Shown: positions 1-5,785 of the stretch, piece after piece
How positions within the stretch are numbered: the first letter of the stretch is position 1
Layout of the letters: each line of letters starts with the position of its first letter
NCBI GenBank assembly: GCA_007123335.1
Contig: SKLG01000301.1
Span: 1-12,738, forward strand
Reading direction: 5' to 3'
Source: Anaerolineae bacterium
GTDB lineage: Bacteria > Chloroflexota > Anaerolineae > UBA1429
Length of the DNA stretch: 12,738 nucleotides
Notes under the pieces: model-generated
What the model was told of the DNA's origin: nothing
What the model saw: only the letters and a program-made list of their open reading frames with translations
The model's database searches: none
Made by a program: the position numbers and the translations under genes

Positions 1-182
1 CCCGCCGAGGCGCCGATGGCGCCGGCGCCGCGCACGATCATCGTCTTGATGGCGTGGGCCGTGTCTCGGTGGGTGGGCAGATCGATGATCTCAAAGCGGT
101 GTGGGATCAACGGTTGGTTGATCATTCGCACTGTGCCGCCTTCCAGCCACACGGTGCGATAAGGTTGTCCGTTGACGCGCAT
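1..182 (-). CDS. mtnA: S-methyl-5-thioribose-1-phosphate isomerase (MtnA-like), N-terminal part, cut by window edge
   Basis: Only the first 60 residues are visible. The start is the ATG at 182-180, preceded by a GGAGGAG ribosome site. The visible protein follows the N-terminus of the eIF-2B alpha/beta/delta-like MtnA family: an 'RTVWLEGG' opening, 'MINQPLIPHRFEIIDLPTH' (residues 20-38), then 'AHAIKTMIVRGAGAIGASA' (42-60). The last stretch matches the family's 'VRGAPAIG' segment, whose Arg contributes to sugar-phosphate binding. The family converts 5-methylthioribose-1-phosphate to methylthioribulose-1-phosphate in the methionine salvage pathway, in the cytoplasm. The catalytic Cys and Asp lie beyond the edge and cannot be checked. 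Related ribose-1,5-bisphosphate isomerases share this N-terminus, so the substrate is not proven. It lies 28 bases downstream of the dehydrogenase gene and is probably in one transcript with it. Confidence 0.8.
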   Translation of the reverse strand, partial: MRVNGQPYRTVWLEGGTVRMINQPLIPHRFEIIDLPTHRDTAHAIKTMIVRGAGAIGASA

Positions 183-210
183 CGTCTCTCCTCCTCAGAT
201 ACAGCCCGGT

Positions 211-1173
211 CTAGAATCCGCGCTGCTTGTCGATCTGGTTGCGCAGCGGTAAATTGTCGTTCAGAAAACGCTCCAGGTTCTCGGTCAGAATATCGAGCAC
301 ATACTGGCCCTCGTACTGCGTGCCGCCGGCGGCATGGGGGGTGATGAGCAGGTTGGGCAGGTCCCACAGCTCGCTGTCTGCGGGTAGCGGCTCCTGCTCA
401 AAGACGTCCAGCGCCGCGCCGCGAATGCGGTTGGCACGCAAAGCGTCCACCAGCGCATCCTCGTCGATAATGCCGCCGCGAGAGATGCCCACCAGGATGG
501 CACTCTCCTGCATCTTGGCGATCTGCTCCGCGCCGATCATCCCATGGGTCGCCGGCGTGGAAGGGACGGTGACGACGACAAAGTCGGATGCGGCCAGCAG
601 ATCATCGAGTCGGTCGAGGTCCCACAGTTCGGCCACATACTCTGGCTTGATCTCCGGATACAGATCCACCGCCAGGATGCGCATGCCAAAGGCCTGGGCG
701 CGATGGGCGATGGCACGGCCCACTGTGCCAAAGCCGATGATGCCGATGGTGGTGCCGGTGAGCTCGATCATCTCGCAGCGCAGCTCGCGATTCGTCCAGC
801 GGTGCTCCAGCTGGGCCAGGATAAAGCGCCGGATCTCGCGAGTAAAGGCCAGGATCATGGCAAACGCGGACTCGGCCAGGCAGGCGCCGTGGGTGCCCCG
901 TGCGCTGGTAAGCAGCACGTCGCTCTCCATCAAGTCGGGGATCTCCAGATAGTAGTTGATGCCCGAGCTGGGTGACTGCACCCAGCGCAGCTTTTTCGCC
1001 GCCAAAAAGAGATCACGATTCATCCACCCGACATAGACCTCGGCGTCGGCGATGGCCTCGGCGAGTTGGTCGCGGTCGGCGCAATAGCGGATATCGAGCT
1101 GGGGGAACCGCTCTTGCAGCGCAGGGATACCCTGCTCCAATCCCATAAAGTTGGGGCCGATGAGCACTTGCAC
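211..1173 (-). CDS. D-isomer-specific 2-hydroxyacid dehydrogenase, NAD-dependent
   Basis: A 320-residue cytoplasmic oxidoreductase of the D-2-hydroxyacid dehydrogenase family, which interconverts 2-ketoacids and D-2-hydroxyacids with NAD(H). Counting from the GTG at 1173, the Rossmann motif 'GFGTVG' is at residues 147-152. It is followed by Asp170 at the end of the next strand ('ILAVDLYPE'), which usually selects NAD over NADP. The catalytic triad of the family is recognisable: Arg232 in 'ISRGGIIDEDAL', Glu261 in 'DVFEQEP' and His280 in 'TPHAAGG'. The length is normal. An in-frame GTG at 1191 would add six residues, but those codons contain the ribosome site AAAGGAGT (1180-1187), so 1173 is the better start. 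The substrate cannot be told from sequence; a glyoxylate/hydroxypyruvate or phosphoglycerate reductase-like role is possible. The neighbouring mtnA-like gene suggests a shared transcript but does not define the substrate. Confidence 0.9.
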   Translation of the reverse strand: MQVLIGPNFMGLEQGIPALQERFPQLDIRYCADRDQLAEAIADAEVYVGWMNRDLFLAAKKLRWVQSPSSGINYYLEIPDLMESDVLLTSARGTHGACLAESAFAMILAFTREIRRFILAQLEHRWTNRELRCEMIELTGTTIGIIGFGTVGRAIAHRAQAFGMRILAVDLYPEIKPEYVAELWDLDRLDDLLAASDFVVVTVPSTPATHGMIGAEQIAKMQESAILVGISRGGIIDEDALVDALRANRIRGAALDVFEQEPLPADSELWDLPNLLITPHAAGGTQYEGQYVLDILTENLERFLNDNLPLRNQIDKQRGF

Positions 1174-1179
1174 GGTTGT

Positions 1180-1187
1180 ACTCCTTT
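1180..1187 (-). promoter_or_regulatory. Ribosome binding site that fixes the dehydrogenase start
   Basis: On the minus strand this reads AAAGGAGT. AGGAG ends 7 bases before the GTG at 1173-1171. The site lies inside the six extra codons that a start at 1191 would use, which argues for the downstream GTG. Confidence 0.65.
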
Positions 1188-1240
1188 TCACAGAATAAGA
1201 CGTGATTCATGCCCCCGATCCAAAGAGCGGGTCGGAGACC

Positions 1241-1256
1241 GCGTTGGGCCCAACGC
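1241..1256. repeat. Perfect 16-bp palindrome GCGTTGGGCCCAACGC
   Basis: This is a perfect inverted repeat of 8 bp per arm with no loop. It lies in the 112-base gap between the end of the amidase gene and the start of the dehydrogenase gene. No T-run follows on the minus strand, so it is not a classical intrinsic terminator. It could be a protein-binding site or a chance GC-rich palindrome. Fourteen of the 16 bases recur at 12676-12689, there inside a coding region. Confidence 0.35.
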
Positions 1257-1285
1257 CCGCCCCAGGATGGAGGGGGCTCAGGTCG

Positions 1286-1993
1286 TCAGCGAGCGTCGGG
1301 CAAAGCCCGTCGTTCGCGCAGAAAAGCCATGATGCCGTTGGCGATGCCGGCGGCCACGCGGTCCTGCTCCATGGTCAGCAGATGACGGTCGCCGCCCATG
1401 AACCCACATTCGATGATCGCCCCCGGTGTCTTGGGATCAATGCGGCGTAGCGCGTGATACTCGCGCATGTGCTCGGTGATGGTGTTATAGTGAGGCTGGA
1501 GGCCTGTCGCCTGAGCGTACGTCTCATAGAGGATCGCGACCAGGCGGTCCTCAGCCTCAGGATCGGAAGAGTGGGTCATGCGCGCCAGCTTGAACCCCGA
1601 GAGATCGACACAGGAATCGCAGTGAATAGAGAGGAACGCGTCGGCCTGATACCCGTTGAGCTTGGGCGAATATTCAGGTAACACCTCGACGCGAACCCCC
1701 TGCTGGCGCAAGAGATGGGCTACCTTGCGGGCGATGGCCAGGGTCAGCTCGACCTCCTGCAAGCCGTCGGGGCAGACGGCTCCCGAGTCATGCTGCCAGT
1801 GGCCAGCAATCAAGCCCACCAAGGGATCGTGTCTACCGGCGCCGGCGAGCCAGTTGGCCACGCTGGGTGAGTCCATCATGCCGAGCACCAGCAAGCCGCC
1901 CACGACGACGAACAGCAGCACCAACACAACCCTGCTGAGCAGGCGCAGCAGTGACCGACTCTCTGAGGTCTTGGTCTCCGAACGACGAAACAC
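1286..1993 (-). CDS. N-acetylmuramoyl-L-alanine amidase (Amidase_3 family), membrane-anchored
   Basis: A 235-residue zinc amidase that cleaves the bond between N-acetylmuramic acid and L-alanine in peptidoglycan, acting outside the cytoplasmic membrane. The N-terminus is basic and followed by one hydrophobic segment at about residues 19-40, which fits a signal anchor. The Amidase_3 zinc ligands are visible as His65 ('AGHWQHDSG'), Glu80 ('GLQEVELTLAIA') and His124 ('LSIHCDS'). The catalytic Glu is Glu195 in 'IIECGFMG'. After the anchor the protein is essentially one catalytic domain, with no obvious SH3, SPOR or LysM module. The start is GTG at 1993-1991, with GGGAAGGGAG upstream on the minus strand. 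A promoter fits at 2027-2055. Likely roles are cell separation or wall turnover. Domain assignment is firm; biological role is inferred. Confidence 0.9.
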   Translation of the reverse strand: MFRRSETKTSESRSLLRLLSRVVLVLLFVVVGGLLVLGMMDSPSVANWLAGAGRHDPLVGLIAGHWQHDSGAVCPDGLQEVELTLAIARKVAHLLRQQGVRVEVLPEYSPKLNGYQADAFLSIHCDSCVDLSGFKLARMTHSSDPEAEDRLVAILYETYAQATGLQPHYNTITEHMREYHALRRIDPKTPGAIIECGFMGGDRHLLTMEQDRVAAGIANGIMAFLRERRALPDAR

Positions 1994-2026
1994 CGGAGCT
2001 CCCTTCCCTTACTCTGATGCCACGTC

Positions 2027-2055
2027 AGTGTACACAGCGGGATGCATTTCGTCAA
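2027..2055 (-). promoter_or_regulatory. Candidate sigma70-type promoter for the amidase gene
   Basis: Read on the minus strand, the -35 is TTGACG (2055-2050), the spacer is 17 bases, and the -10 is TACACT (2032-2027). Transcription would begin about 30 bases upstream of the GTG start at 1993. The -35 matches five of six consensus bases and the -10 four of six. It is divergent from the SPFH promoter. Confidence 0.55.
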
Positions 2056-2131
2056 CGCAAGCAGCATCGAGCAACCTGGTTGATGGGAATGCGTAATGGT
2101 GGATAGATCCATACGAGCTGCTAGGGCTGAG

Positions 2132-2161
2132 TTTAGAAGAGCCACCTGAGTATGTTATAAT
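2132..2161 (+). promoter_or_regulatory. Promoter with extended -10 for the SPFH-dUTPase cluster
   Basis: A perfect extended -10, TGTTATAAT (TG at 2153-2154, TATAAT at 2156-2161), is preceded by a four-of-six -35, TTTAGA (2132-2137), with an 18-base spacer. The ATG of the SPFH gene follows about 40 bases later, with AGGAG at 2190-2194. This stretch is more AT-rich than the surrounding genes. Confidence 0.7.
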
Positions 2162-2201
2162 CTGGAGCGCTACCTACACGGACACAATCAGGAGACGTAC
2201 T

Positions 2202-3080
2202 ATGGAGAATCGCAGCACGGCGATAGGGAGAGCGCTACTCCTCTTCCTTGTCGTCATCGTCGCACTCGTTATTGTTTTTTCCAGCTACACCGTTATCTCG
2301 CCCGGGCATCGCGGTGTTGTCGTGATGCTTGGACGCGTCGAGGACACCGTCCTCGTGGAGGGCTTTCATCTCGTATTGCCTCCCGTGGTCCGTCAAGTGA
2401 TCCCGGTGGACGTGCGCACCAAAAAGCTCGAAATGAACGTGGAGGCGGCCTCGTCGGACCTGCAGGTCATGCGAGTGACCGGTGTGCTCAACTACCATGT
2501 CGACCCCATGCAGGCAAACCGCCTTTATCGCGAAGTGGGCATGAACTATGAAGAGATCATCATCATTCCGGCCATGCAGGAAGCGATCAAGGCGGCGACG
2601 GCCCAGTTCCGCATCGAGCGAGTGCTCATTGAGCGAGCGGTGCTCAAGGATACTATACAGCAGATATTGGCGGAGCGTTTGAGCAGAAATCAGATTATAG
2701 TCGATCAGTTCACACTGGCCGATGTCGAGTTTACGGAAGAGTTCAACCGCGCCATCGAGCGCAAGCAGGTGGCCGAGCAGGCCGCGCTGCAAAAGCAGTA
2801 CGAGCTCCAGGCTGCCGAAAAGGACGTAGAGATCGCGCTGGCCCGCGCCGAGGGCGAGCGCAGGGCGGCCATCATCGCCGCCGAGGGCCGCGCCGAGGCC
2901 CGCCGTATCGAGGCCGAGGTAGAGGCTGAGGCGCTGGGGCTGATCGCCGCCAGGCTGGCCAATAACCCGGAGCTGATTCGTTACGAATGGGCAACCCGCC
3001 TGTCGCCGGGCGTCAGGACGGTGCTGCTTCCTTCGGGCCAGGACTTTATTCTCGACACCAACGCGTTGCTGGCCGAATAG
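2202..3080 (+). CDS. SPFH / band 7 (prohibitin-like) membrane protein
   Basis: A 292-residue SPFH-domain protein of the prohibitin/HflC type. One hydrophobic anchor is seen at residues 11-29. The SPFH domain follows from about residue 30 ('SPGHRGVVVMLGRVED') to about 180, including 'PVDVRTKKLEMNVEAASSD' and 'FTLADVEFTEEFNRAIERK'. A long, Ala/Glu/Arg-rich helical stretch (about 183-250) should form the coiled coil used for ring assembly. The C-terminus, 'LSPGVRTVLLPSGQDFILD', resembles prohibitin ends. Such proteins form large membrane rings and commonly modulate FtsH-type proteases or membrane organisation. No protease is adjacent. The ATG at 2202 has AGGAG 7 bases upstream. It is first in a cluster with the dUTPase-like and TPR/HEAT genes (27- and 14-base gaps). 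Family is firm; partner and role are unknown. Confidence 0.9.
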   Translation: MENRSTAIGRALLLFLVVIVALVIVFSSYTVISPGHRGVVVMLGRVEDTVLVEGFHLVLPPVVRQVIPVDVRTKKLEMNVEAASSDLQVMRVTGVLNYHVDPMQANRLYREVGMNYEEIIIIPAMQEAIKAATAQFRIERVLIERAVLKDTIQQILAERLSRNQIIVDQFTLADVEFTEEFNRAIERKQVAEQAALQKQYELQAAEKDVEIALARAEGERRAAIIAAEGRAEARRIEAEVEAEALGLIAARLANNPELIRYEWATRLSPGVRTVLLPSGQDFILDTNALLAE

Positions 3081-3107
3081 GCGCGGATGGGCAGCAGAGG
3101 CTGAGGG

Positions 3108-3524
3108 ATGATCGACTACTGGCTCGTCGGCGACGGGGCGCAGTGGCCCGAGCGGCATCAGGGGGCGGCGCTTGATCTCAAGGCGCGGCTCCCTGGGCGG
3201 CCATGGCGCCTCGTTTGGGGCTTTTGCCGGATGCCCACCGGCGTCGCTCTGCGCATGGATCAGGGTGAGGTGGTGCGCGTCACCGGACGCAGCGGCAACT
3301 TTTTGCGCGGTATCCTGGTGCACGATGGCCTGGTCGAATCCGAGTTTAACGGCCAGGAGCTATGTGCGCTCCTCTTTTGCCCCTGGCCGCGGATCATCCG
3401 CCATGGCGAGCGCATCGCCCAGATGTGGCCGTTGGATGTGGACCGCGACCGGTTCCACCAGCGGCCCGAGCCCCCCGCCGAGCTGGGCTCGGCCAAGAAT
3501 GGTTTCGGCTCCACCGGACGATAG
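3108..3524 (+). CDS. dut: dUTPase-like protein (compact dUTPase/dCTP-deaminase superfamily)
   Basis: A 138-residue protein in which the five dUTPase motifs can be read in order: motif 1 'GAALDLKA' (19-26), motif 2 'TGRSGN' (59-64), motif 3 'GLVESEFNGQE' (74-84), motif 4 'GERIAQM' (100-106) and motif 5 'NGFGSTGR' (131-138). Canonical enzymes have 'GVIDxxYxGE' in motif 3. Here the catalytic Asp position is Glu77 and the uracil-stacking Tyr is Phe80. The spacing between motifs 2 and 3 is short, as in compact archaeal and phage-type members. The family hydrolyses dUTP to dUMP and pyrophosphate as a cytoplasmic trimer, keeping uracil out of DNA and supplying dTMP synthesis. Activity is plausible but not certain given the Asp-to-Glu change. 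It starts at ATG 3108 after a GAGG-type site, between two membrane-protein genes. Confidence 0.75.
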   Translation: MIDYWLVGDGAQWPERHQGAALDLKARLPGRPWRLVWGFCRMPTGVALRMDQGEVVRVTGRSGNFLRGILVHDGLVESEFNGQELCALLFCPWPRIIRHGERIAQMWPLDVDRDRFHQRPEPPAELGSAKNGFGSTGR

Positions 3525-3530
3525 GAGGAG
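3523..3530 (+). promoter_or_regulatory. Ribosome binding site setting the GTG start at 3539
   Basis: AGGAGGAG overlaps the stop codon of the dUTPase-like gene (TAG, 3522-3524) and sits 8 bases before the GTG at 3539-3541. The alternative in-frame ATG at 3551 has AGGAGG directly abutting it, which is too close to work well. The arrangement suggests translational coupling. Confidence 0.65.
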
Positions 3531-3538
3531 ATGCCCCG

Positions 3539-5371
3539 GTGGCCAGGAGGATGAATCGTCTGGCAACGTTGGAACAACAGGCACGGCGTTTGCTCCGTGA
3601 ACTGAGATCTCATCGCGCCATCGTCCTGAGTGTTGTGGTGGTGCTGACCCTTTTGGTAATGGGTAGTTGGACGATTCGGTTACTGGCGTCGCCGTTGCGT
3701 CATGCCGGCCCTGCCGTGGATCTGGGCATCTATGGCCTGCCAGGCGTCACCATCCGAATCATCCACCCGACCAGACTCGATGCTACCCACATCGGCAGAG
3801 ATGCCGCGCCGGTGACCGTCCTAGCCTGGGCCGAGTCTGAGGAGGCGGTGCGCTCCTTTGAGCTGGTGTTCCCTCTGCCTGATGAGGCGCTGGCCTACGT
3901 GGACGCCGATGGGCGTCACGTCGCCGGGCATCTGGAGGTGTTGCCCGGCTATCCGGAGGTGCAACCCTATGATCTGCGGGTCGCCCATGGACGCACGCAG
4001 TATCGCGCTGGCCTTCTCTTCCCCTATCGGGTGCGCATTCAGCCCATGGTGCGGTTCGATGGAGAGACCGCGCCTCTGCCCGGGGCCGCGTTTTCCATTC
4101 GACTGATCAGCCGTTGGGAACAGGGGCTGCGCCAATTCGCCGAGTCCTTTTCTGCAGCGATCACGCCCTACCTGCTGGTGGCGCTGCTGCTTCTCGTCGC
4201 GGCGTGGGCCTGGCAGCGGGTGAACCGGCGGCGCCAGAGCGCGCGCGCCAAAGAGTTGGCCGCGCTCTATATGCGGCTGCAGGAGGACATCAAGCTCGAT
4301 CGCTGGGCAGACGCGCGCGATGCTCTCGAAAAGATCCGCGCCATCTCGCCCCACTATCGCGATATCGATCATCTGGATACCGTGGTCACCGCCGCCGAGA
4401 CGGCCGGTTGGCGCCGGGAACAGCTATATATCGTCGGCGTCGATGCCTACAAGGCGCGTAACTGGCCCGATGCGGTACACGCGTTTCAGGCCATCGAGGC
4501 CGAGGCGCCATATTACCGCGAGGTGCGCTTCCTGCGGCGTACCGCGGCCCTCTATGCCGATTTGCAGAGCCGCGACCGCTCCCTACGCCTGCGAGCGGCC
4601 CAGGAGCTGGGCCATGTGGCCGACCTCCTGGACATGATGCCGCTGCTCCATGCCCTTGGCGATGACAGCAAGGAGGTCGCGGATGCCGTCGAAGCCTCTT
4701 TTCGGCATATTGGGCTTGATGCCTTTGAGGCCTTGCTGGCCGGGTTGATCTATGACGCCCAGAGCGCCGGAGATGGCGCACGGGCGGCGCGGGTTCGCGA
4801 GCGCGCCTATCGCCTGCTGGAGGGCATGGGCCAGGCGAGCCGTGAGTCGCTGCTCGGCGCTTTGCACAGCAGCGATCCGCGTATCACGGCGAGCGCCGCA
4901 TCGTTGCTGATCACCCTCGGCGCTCGACAACAGGTGGCCGATGCCTTGCTATGGGTTGCCCCGCCGCACCGCGAGGGGATTCTGGGCGCCTTGCTGAGTG
5001 AGGGCATCGCGGCGACGGCGCCCTTGGTGCAGACGCTGCTCAAAGCGCCTCGCGACCAGGAACAGATGCTCGTGAACGGACTGGTGCAGCTCAAGGCGGA
5101 ACACCATATCGAGCGGCATATCTCCGAGGTGATGCGCAATACCAAAGACAAGGACAAGGTGGCGGTGTTGCGACGCATCCTCGAAGCACCAACGCCGGAA
5201 GCAGGCACCGCCGATGCATCGCAGGAGCTGACCCCTAATTCAGGCTCAAACGAAACAGCACGACATGGCGAGATTGAGCCCGCCGATGGCCGCCAGGGAA
5301 GCGCCGACGACGCGCCCTCTGGTCGTGAGCGCCGCGGTGTCTGGCCCTTGCGCCTGCGAGACAAGAGCTGA
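3539..5371 (+). CDS. Two-pass membrane protein with TPR- and HEAT-like repeats, function unknown
   Basis: A 610-residue protein I do not recognise as a named family. Counting from GTG 3539, hydrophobic segments lie at about 27-43 and 208-226. Between them is a 160-residue, probably extracytoplasmic, beta-rich domain. After the second segment a basic stretch ('NRRRQSARAK') points to the cytoplasm. Two TPR-like units follow (about 245-285 and 294-334, each with a 'DA..AL..I....P.YRD/E' pattern), then HEAT-like helical repeats (about 345-550) with phrases such as 'RLRAAQELGHVADLLDMMP' style pairs and 'SDPRITASAASLLITLGA'. The tail (about 550-610) is polar and likely disordered. This looks like a membrane-tethered scaffold. 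The open frame continues upstream to 3362, but that part overlaps the dUTPase gene and has no ribosome site. Position suggests a partner of the SPFH protein; that is inference. Confidence 0.8.
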   Translation: MARRMNRLATLEQQARRLLRELRSHRAIVLSVVVVLTLLVMGSWTIRLLASPLRHAGPAVDLGIYGLPGVTIRIIHPTRLDATHIGRDAAPVTVLAWAESEEAVRSFELVFPLPDEALAYVDADGRHVAGHLEVLPGYPEVQPYDLRVAHGRTQYRAGLLFPYRVRIQPMVRFDGETAPLPGAAFSIRLISRWEQGLRQFAESFSAAITPYLLVALLLLVAAWAWQRVNRRRQSARAKELAALYMRLQEDIKLDRWADARDALEKIRAISPHYRDIDHLDTVVTAAETAGWRREQLYIVGVDAYKARNWPDAVHAFQAIEAEAPYYREVRFLRRTAALYADLQSRDRSLRLRAAQELGHVADLLDMMPLLHALGDDSKEVADAVEASFRHIGLDAFEALLAGLIYDAQSAGDGARAARVRERAYRLLEGMGQASRESLLGALHSSDPRITASAASLLITLGARQQVADALLWVAPPHREGILGALLSEGIAATAPLVQTLLKAPRDQEQMLVNGLVQLKAEHHIERHISEVMRNTKDKDKVAVLRRILEAPTPEAGTADASQELTPNSGSNETARHGEIEPADGRQGSADDAPSGRERRGVWPLRLRDKS

Positions 5372-5638
5372 CCTCAAGCCCCTTTGCCGTCAGCGTGGTC
5401 GGTGTTTGCCTTGATACGTGCATCAAGATGGGCATGCCAGTCCTTGTTGTGGGGGGAAATCGTCTCCTCATCCACGTTTGACCCCCTCCTCCTGGCTTCT
5501 GAATGCTCTCTGGTACAGCATTTCGATCCCCTCCTGTAACTTTTGCCAGGGCAGCTTCATAACTTTGCTCAGCGGTGTTTACCTCGCTCTTATGCCTGCT
5601 CTTCCAAGCAACCCTCTGGATTTATGATGTGTTTACCG

Positions 5639-5668
5639 TTGACCTCGTTTCTGCCTCTACAATAGGAT
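5639..5668 (+). promoter_or_regulatory. Candidate promoter for the pilus operon
   Basis: The -35 is TTGACC (5639-5644) and the -10 is TAGGAT (5663-5668), with an 18-base spacer. An alternative -10, TACAAT (5658-5663), is a better match but is only 13 bases from that -35; it would need the weak TTTACC at 5632-5637. The sequence CTACAATAGG (5657-5666) is repeated at the promoter near 12552. Confidence 0.45.
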
Positions 5669-5775
5669 CAAGAACGGTGCCCGCATGCGTGGACGCCGGC
5701 GTTGGAGGCATGGTATCTAGCGCCAGGGCCTCATGATGGCGTGCACATCTATCCGGAGATCGGCCAAGGCATACA

Positions 5776-5780
5776 AGGGG
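5776..5780 (+). promoter_or_regulatory. Ribosome binding site favouring the GTG start at 5786
   Basis: AGGGG sits 5 bases before the GTG at 5786-5788. The earlier in-frame TTG at 5702 has no purine-rich site upstream, so the shorter protein is preferred. Confidence 0.5.
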
Positions 5781-5785
5781 TTGGC

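Larger units (their letters stand above)
5372..5785. other. Gene-free region upstream of the pilus operon
   Basis: I see no convincing gene here. The plus strand is pyrimidine-rich from about 5460 to 5625 and less GC-rich than the flanking genes. Features seen are a short inverted repeat CTTGAT-6-ATCAAG (5410-5427), a candidate promoter (5639-5668) and a leader of about 110 bases before the GTG at 5786. An open frame continues back to a TTG at 5702, but that stretch lacks a ribosome site. No convincing intrinsic terminator for the upstream cluster is seen. Confidence 0.6.

Noticed and set aside
2235..3323. Long minus-strand open frame (362 codons) opposite the SPFH gene
   Set aside because: It is rich in His, Leu and Arg in the way expected of the antisense of a GC-rich gene, has no ribosome site, and lies opposite a clear family member.
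3362..3538. Upstream extension of the TPR/HEAT protein to an ATG at 3362
   Set aside because: It would overlap the dUTPase-like gene by more than 160 bases, is Pro/Arg-rich, and lacks a ribosome site. The GTG at 3539 has an excellent one.
5366..5394. Inverted repeat GCTGAC/GTCAGC after the TPR/HEAT gene as a terminator
   Set aside because: The stem is only 6 bp with a 17-base loop, and no T-run follows.
5410..5427. CTTGAT-6-ATCAAG as an operator
   Set aside because: It is too short and occurs once; it lies about 230 bases upstream of the candidate promoter. It is noted within the gene-free region only.
5418..5627. Possible 69-residue gene in the gene-free region
   Set aside because: There is no ribosome site, no recognisable motif and low-complexity composition from a pyrimidine-rich stretch.
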